From positions 620,001 to 684,000 of the forward strand of contig NZ_JAPCKJ010000001.1 in NCBI RefSeq assembly GCF_034439435.1: a stretch of 64,000 nt of DNA. The letters are read 5' to 3'. The position numbers were made by a program, and so were the translations under genes. Positions 60,903-64,000 of the stretch are shown here, piece by piece. Source of the stretch: Sarcina sp034439435 (lineage in GTDB: Bacteria > Bacillota > Clostridia > Clostridiales > Clostridiaceae). Numbering within the stretch: the first letter of the stretch is position 1; each line of letters opens with the position of its first letter. The notes under the pieces are model-generated. The model searched no databases and was not told the origin of the DNA. It saw only the letters and a program-made list of their open reading frames with translations.

Positions 60903-61679
60903 CTATTTTATCTTCTTAAGTTCATCCATTAACTTTTCATTTAATATTTTTATGTGAGTACCTTTCATACCAAGACTTCTTGATTCTATAACTCCAGCAC
61001 TCTCAAATTTTCTTAATGCATTTACTATAACCGATCTAGTTATTCCAACTTTATCAGCAATCTTAGAAGCTACTAATAATCCTTCGTCTCCATTTAACTC
61101 ACTAAAAATATGTTCTACAGCTTCTAGCTCAGAATAAGATAAGGTTCCTATAGCTAACTGAACCACTGCTTTTTTACGTGCTTCTTCTTCTATTTCTCCT
61201 TGTCTAGCTCTTAAAAGCTCCATTCCAACTATTGTAGCACTATATTCTGCTAAAACTAAGTCATCCTCATTAAACTCTTCACCAAATCTAGCTAATAATA
61301 AAGTTCCTAATCTCTCTCCATTACCCACTATAGGAACAATAGTTGATATTTTCTTAGAGATTAAACATTCTCCTACCCCTTCAAAAACACAAATACCTTT
61401 ATTAGATATGTTAGCAATTGTATCTTGAATGTTTATTAATTTATTATTGTAGTCTTCTGGGAACTTTCTATCAACAACAACTTTTTCTTTCATTATGTCA
61501 CATTCAAATTTTTCTGAGAAAGAATAACCTAATATTCTTCCTTTTTTCCCTACTAAATACACATTACATAACATAACATCGCTTAATAATTCGCATATAT
61601 CTCCAAAAGCTATAGCTTCAGTACCTGATTTTTGTAAAATCTTATTTAATCTTCTAGTTTTACTAAGTAGTGTCGACAT
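60903..61679 (-). CDS. codY: Global nutrient-sensing regulator CodY
   Basis: 258 aa. The N-terminal GAF domain (about 1-155) senses branched-chain amino acids; the C-terminal winged helix (about 180-258) has 'ASKIADKVGITRSVIVNALRKFESAGVIESRS', the invariant CodY DNA-binding stretch. GTP is the second effector in Bacillus. In clostridia CodY controls metabolism, sporulation and toxin genes. ATG 61679 follows GAGGAGG. It has its own promoter and a CodY-like box, and lies downstream of topA. Confidence 0.97.
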   Translation of the reverse strand: MSTLLSKTRRLNKILQKSGTEAIAFGDICELLSDVMLCNVYLVGKKGRILGYSFSEKFECDIMKEKVVVDRKFPEDYNNKLINIQDTIANISNKGICVFEGVGECLISKKISTIVPIVGNGERLGTLLLARFGEEFNEDDLVLAEYSATIVGMELLRARQGEIEEEARKKAVVQLAIGTLSYSELEAVEHIFSELNGDEGLLVASKIADKVGITRSVIVNALRKFESAGVIESRSLGMKGTHIKILNEKLMDELKKIK

Positions 61680-61712
61680 TATATCCTCCTCGCACTATTT
61701 TACAAAAGATGT

Positions 61713-61727
61713 AAATTTCAGAATTTT
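61713..61727. promoter_or_regulatory. CodY-like box in the codY 5' region
   Basis: AAATTTCAGAATTTT matches the palindromic CodY consensus AATTTTCWGAAAATT at 12 of 15 positions, with the central CWG intact. It lies about 35 nt upstream of the codY start codon, downstream of the predicted promoter, a position suited to a roadblock-type autoregulation. Confidence 0.5.
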
Positions 61728-61759
61728 TAAAATATTCTAATAATAAACCTATTATTTAA

Positions 61760-61788
61760 ATATTAACATAGTACATACTTCATTTCAA
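61760..61788 (-). promoter_or_regulatory. Probable promoter of codY
   Basis: Minus-strand TTGAAA (61783-61788) and TAATAT (61760-61765), 17-bp spacing. Confidence 0.5.
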
Positions 61789-61820
61789 CCAGTATTCGTG
61801 GTAAAGATAATGCCTAAAAA

Positions 61821-63923
61821 CTACTTTTCTGAGTTATTTTCATCGTTGTTTTTTTCAATTATTTTCTCATGTTTACATTCTTTATTGCTACACTGTAGAT
61901 ATTCACCTTTGCTCTTTGAATATCTCTTAACCATATATGAACCGCATTCTGAACATTTTTCATTTGTTGGTTCGTACCAGCTTACAAAATTACATTCTGG
62001 ATAGTTACTACATCCATAGAATCTATTTCCTTTTTTACTTCTCTTAACTAAGATCTTTCCTCCACATAATGGACAGTTTGCATCAACCTCTTCAACTATA
62101 GGTTTTGTATTTTGACATTCTGGATATCCAGGACAAGCTAAAAAGTCTCCGAATCTTCCATGTTTTATAACCATAAGTCTTCCACACTTATCACAAGGAA
62201 CATCACTTACTTTGTCTTCTATTATAACCTTAGATATTTCTTTTTCAGCCTTATCTATATCTTCTTTTAATGGCGTAAAGAATTCATCAACTATATGAGT
62301 CCAACTTTCTTTTCCTGCTTCAACATTATCAAGCTTAACTTCCATTTCTGCTGTAAAATCAGTATCTACTATTTGTTTAAAATAATTTGAAAGTATATCA
62401 TTTACTATGAATCCTAATTCTGTTGGAATAAGAATCTTTTTTTCTCTCTCTACATACTTTCTACTTATTAATGTAGATATTGTTGGAACATAAGTACTTG
62501 GTCTTCCTATGCCTTTTTCTTCTAGAAGCTTAACAAAGGCTGCCTCTGAATATCTAGCTGGCGGTTGAGTGAAATGTTGCTTTCCTTCAACTGATTCCTC
62601 TTTTAAAACTTCATTTTCTTCTAATTCAGGTAAAAGAACTGATTCTTCCTCTTCTCCAGAAATATATTCATATACTTTCATAAAGCCATCAAATTTTATT
62701 GTAGAACCACTTGCTCTTAAAGTGTAATCTCCATTTTTTATTTCTAAGCTATTAGTATTTAATATGCATGTAGCCATTTGGCTTGCAATGAATCTCTTCC
62801 ATATTAAAGCATATAATTTATATTGATCATTACTTAAATTTGCTTTAGCAACTTCTGGTGTTATTTCAACATATGTAGGTCTTATTGCCTCATGGGCATC
62901 TTGTATATTCTTCTTTCCTTTATATACTCTTGGCTCACTTGGAACATACTCTTTTCCATATGTCTCGTTTATAAAGTTAAGTGCTTTTTCTTGAGCCTCA
63001 TTTGAGATTCTAACAGAGTCAGTTCTCATGTAAGTTATTAAACCTACAGTTCCGAACTTCTTAACTTCTACCCCTTCATAAAGTTGTTGGGCAACAGACA
63101 TTGTTTTCTTTGTCATAAAATTAAGCTTTTTACTAGCTTCCTGTTGAAGTGTACTTGTAGTAAATGGTGCTAAAGGATTTTTATTTTTAGTTCCTTTTTT
63201 TATCTTACTTACTACATATTCATTTTCTTTTAATTCATCTATTATTTGGTCTGCTTGATCTTTATTTTTTATTTCTAATTTTTTCTTATTTTTAGTTGTT
63301 AACTTAACAGGGAAAGATTTTTTTCCTTTTTTAAGTTTAACATCAACAGTCCAATATTCTTCTGGATTGAACTTTTTTATTTCTTCTTCTCTATCACATA
63401 TAAGTTTTAATGCTGCTGATTGAACTCTTCCAGCACTTAATCCCCATTTTACATTTCTCCATAAAAGTGGACTTATTTCATATCCAACCAATCTATCTAG
63501 TACTCTTCTTGCTTGTTGAGCATCTACTAAATTAGAATTTATTTTTCTTGGATGCTTTATTGAGTTTTTTACAGCATCCTTTGTTATTTCGTTAAATTCT
63601 ATTCTGCAATTTTCACTTTCATCTATCTTAAGTACATTAGCTAAATGCCAAGATATTGCTTCACCCTCTCTATCGGGGTCAGTTGCAAGATATATCTTAT
63701 CACTTTTTTTAGCTAACTTTCTAAGTTTACTTAGAAGTTCACCTTTTCCTCTTATTGTTATATATTTTGGATTATAATCATTTTCTATATCAACGCCTAA
63801 TTGGCTTTTTGGCAAATCTCTCACATGTCCCATTGATGCTTCGACTACATAGTTTTTACCTAAGTATTTTTCTATTGTTTTAGCCTTAGCTGGTGACTCA
63901 ACAATTACTAATTTTTGACCCAT
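61821..63923 (-). CDS. topA: DNA topoisomerase I
   Basis: 700 aa type IA topoisomerase relaxing negative supercoils. The Toprim domain opens 'KLVIVESPAKAKTIEKYLG' and has 'ATDPDREGEAISWHL'. The catalytic Tyr lies in 'GLITYMRTDS'. Three C-terminal zinc ribbons follow (CxxC pairs in 'CDKCGR', 'CPLCGG' and 'CSECGS', each with a later CxxxxxxC partner). ATG 63923 is the first in-frame start after a TGA, yet the good ribosome site is 29 nt upstream, beyond a hairpin. Order dprA-topA-codY is typical. Confidence 0.96.
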   Translation of the reverse strand: MGQKLVIVESPAKAKTIEKYLGKNYVVEASMGHVRDLPKSQLGVDIENDYNPKYITIRGKGELLSKLRKLAKKSDKIYLATDPDREGEAISWHLANVLKIDESENCRIEFNEITKDAVKNSIKHPRKINSNLVDAQQARRVLDRLVGYEISPLLWRNVKWGLSAGRVQSAALKLICDREEEIKKFNPEEYWTVDVKLKKGKKSFPVKLTTKNKKKLEIKNKDQADQIIDELKENEYVVSKIKKGTKNKNPLAPFTTSTLQQEASKKLNFMTKKTMSVAQQLYEGVEVKKFGTVGLITYMRTDSVRISNEAQEKALNFINETYGKEYVPSEPRVYKGKKNIQDAHEAIRPTYVEITPEVAKANLSNDQYKLYALIWKRFIASQMATCILNTNSLEIKNGDYTLRASGSTIKFDGFMKVYEYISGEEEESVLLPELEENEVLKEESVEGKQHFTQPPARYSEAAFVKLLEEKGIGRPSTYVPTISTLISRKYVEREKKILIPTELGFIVNDILSNYFKQIVDTDFTAEMEVKLDNVEAGKESWTHIVDEFFTPLKEDIDKAEKEISKVIIEDKVSDVPCDKCGRLMVIKHGRFGDFLACPGYPECQNTKPIVEEVDANCPLCGGKILVKRSKKGNRFYGCSNYPECNFVSWYEPTNEKCSECGSYMVKRYSKSKGEYLQCSNKECKHEKIIEKNNDENNSEK

Positions 63924-63928
63924 CGTAA

Positions 63929-63961
63929 ACTCTGAATTAACTTCAGAGTGTTCACCCCCTC
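63929..63961 (-). promoter_or_regulatory. Ribosome site and hairpin upstream of topA
   Basis: SD GAGGGGGTG (63953-63961) is separated from ATG 63923 by an 8-bp hairpin (63929-63936 with 63942-63949). If folded, the effective SD-to-start distance is about 8 nt, which is ideal; unfolded it is 29 nt, far too long. Confidence 0.65.
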
Positions 63962-63967
63962 AAACTA

Positions 63968-64000
63968 TCATATTATTTTTGTATAATAATCTCCTGGTAT
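63968..64000 (-). CDS. dprA: C-terminal end of probable DprA (partial at window edge)
   Basis: The last ten codons read IPGDYYTKII followed by TGA (63968-63970) on the minus strand, in a frame open to the right edge. This resembles the end of the DprA winged-helix domain (PGxxYxR/K type), and dprA is the usual gene upstream of topA. DprA loads RecA on incoming single-stranded DNA. With only ten residues the call rests mainly on synteny. Confidence 0.45.
   Translation of the reverse strand: MPGDYYTKII

Noticed and set aside
63907..63954. Short GTG frame (about 15 codons) starting at the topA ribosome site, possible leader peptide.
   Set aside because: The GTG lies inside the Shine-Dalgarno sequence, leaving no usable ribosome site; the hairpin explains the arrangement better.
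1..64000. Search for CRISPR repeats, tRNA/rRNA genes, transposases, phage genes and integration sites.
   Set aside because: No regularly spaced repeats, no cloverleaf or rRNA landmark and no transposase or integrase motif were seen by eye; a covariance or HMM scan was not possible.

Overview
The window is AT-rich chromosomal DNA of a spore-forming low-GC Gram-positive bacterium. Gene content and order (spoVS, rny, recA, pgsA, rimO, spoIIIE; nusA/infB; dxr/rseP/ispG/polC; topA-codY-rpsB-tsf-pyrH-frr) are those of Clostridium sensu stricto, and protein style and lengths (PolC of 1449 aa, TTG/GTG starts, strong AGGAGG sites) fit Clostridium perfringens best. The species call is from memory of family features, not from a search. 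No rRNA, tRNA, CRISPR array, insertion sequence or phage gene was seen.

Left part (1-21.8 kb), mostly one- to three-gene units divided by bidirectional terminators: end of a membrane protein; a secreted protein that looks like a dead metallo-beta-lactamase fold; CvfB-like RNA-binding protein with a gamma carbonic anhydrase-like protein; PHP phosphoesterase; small membrane proteins; AsnC-type regulator; a large PEPCK/HPr-kinase-like P-loop protein; a secreted ComEC-like MBL protein; a YprB-like nuclease; a Fur-controlled ferrous iron operon (feoA, feoB and a 49-aa Cys-rich partner); argS under a T-box; a Ppx/GppA-HD protein; CapA-like protein; an M50 protease homologue lacking its zinc motif; PIN-PhoH ATPase; DEDDh exonuclease; a short SSB; purB; HPr.

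Middle (21.9-51.6 kb), core information-processing genes all on the minus strand and syntenic with the Bacillus ylx/ymf region: aminotransferase, spoVS (with a textbook sigma-H promoter), rny, recA, pgsA, rimO, spoIIIE, tepA, aspartokinase, ymxH, pnp, rpsO, ribF, truB, nrnA, rbfA, infB, ylxQ, rnpM, nusA, rimP, polC, ispG, rseP, dxr.

At 51.6-55.8 kb the usual cdsA-dxr junction is interrupted by an accessory cassette with its own promoter: LytTR response regulator, AgrC/VirS-type histidine kinase, YhfC-family intramembrane protease, DUF3887 lipoprotein, DUF3784 membrane protein, then a 0.5-kb stretch with a possible 38-codon remnant. This is the best candidate for an undescribed system: a sensory unit carrying a membrane protease and a lipoprotein.

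Right end (55.8-64 kb): cdsA, uppS, frr, pyrH, tsf, rpsB (with a structured leader), codY (with a CodY-like box in its own 5' region), topA (with a hairpin between ribosome binding site and start codon) and the last codons of a probable dprA. Many start codons here differ from the longest ORF; starts were placed by Shine-Dalgarno spacing.
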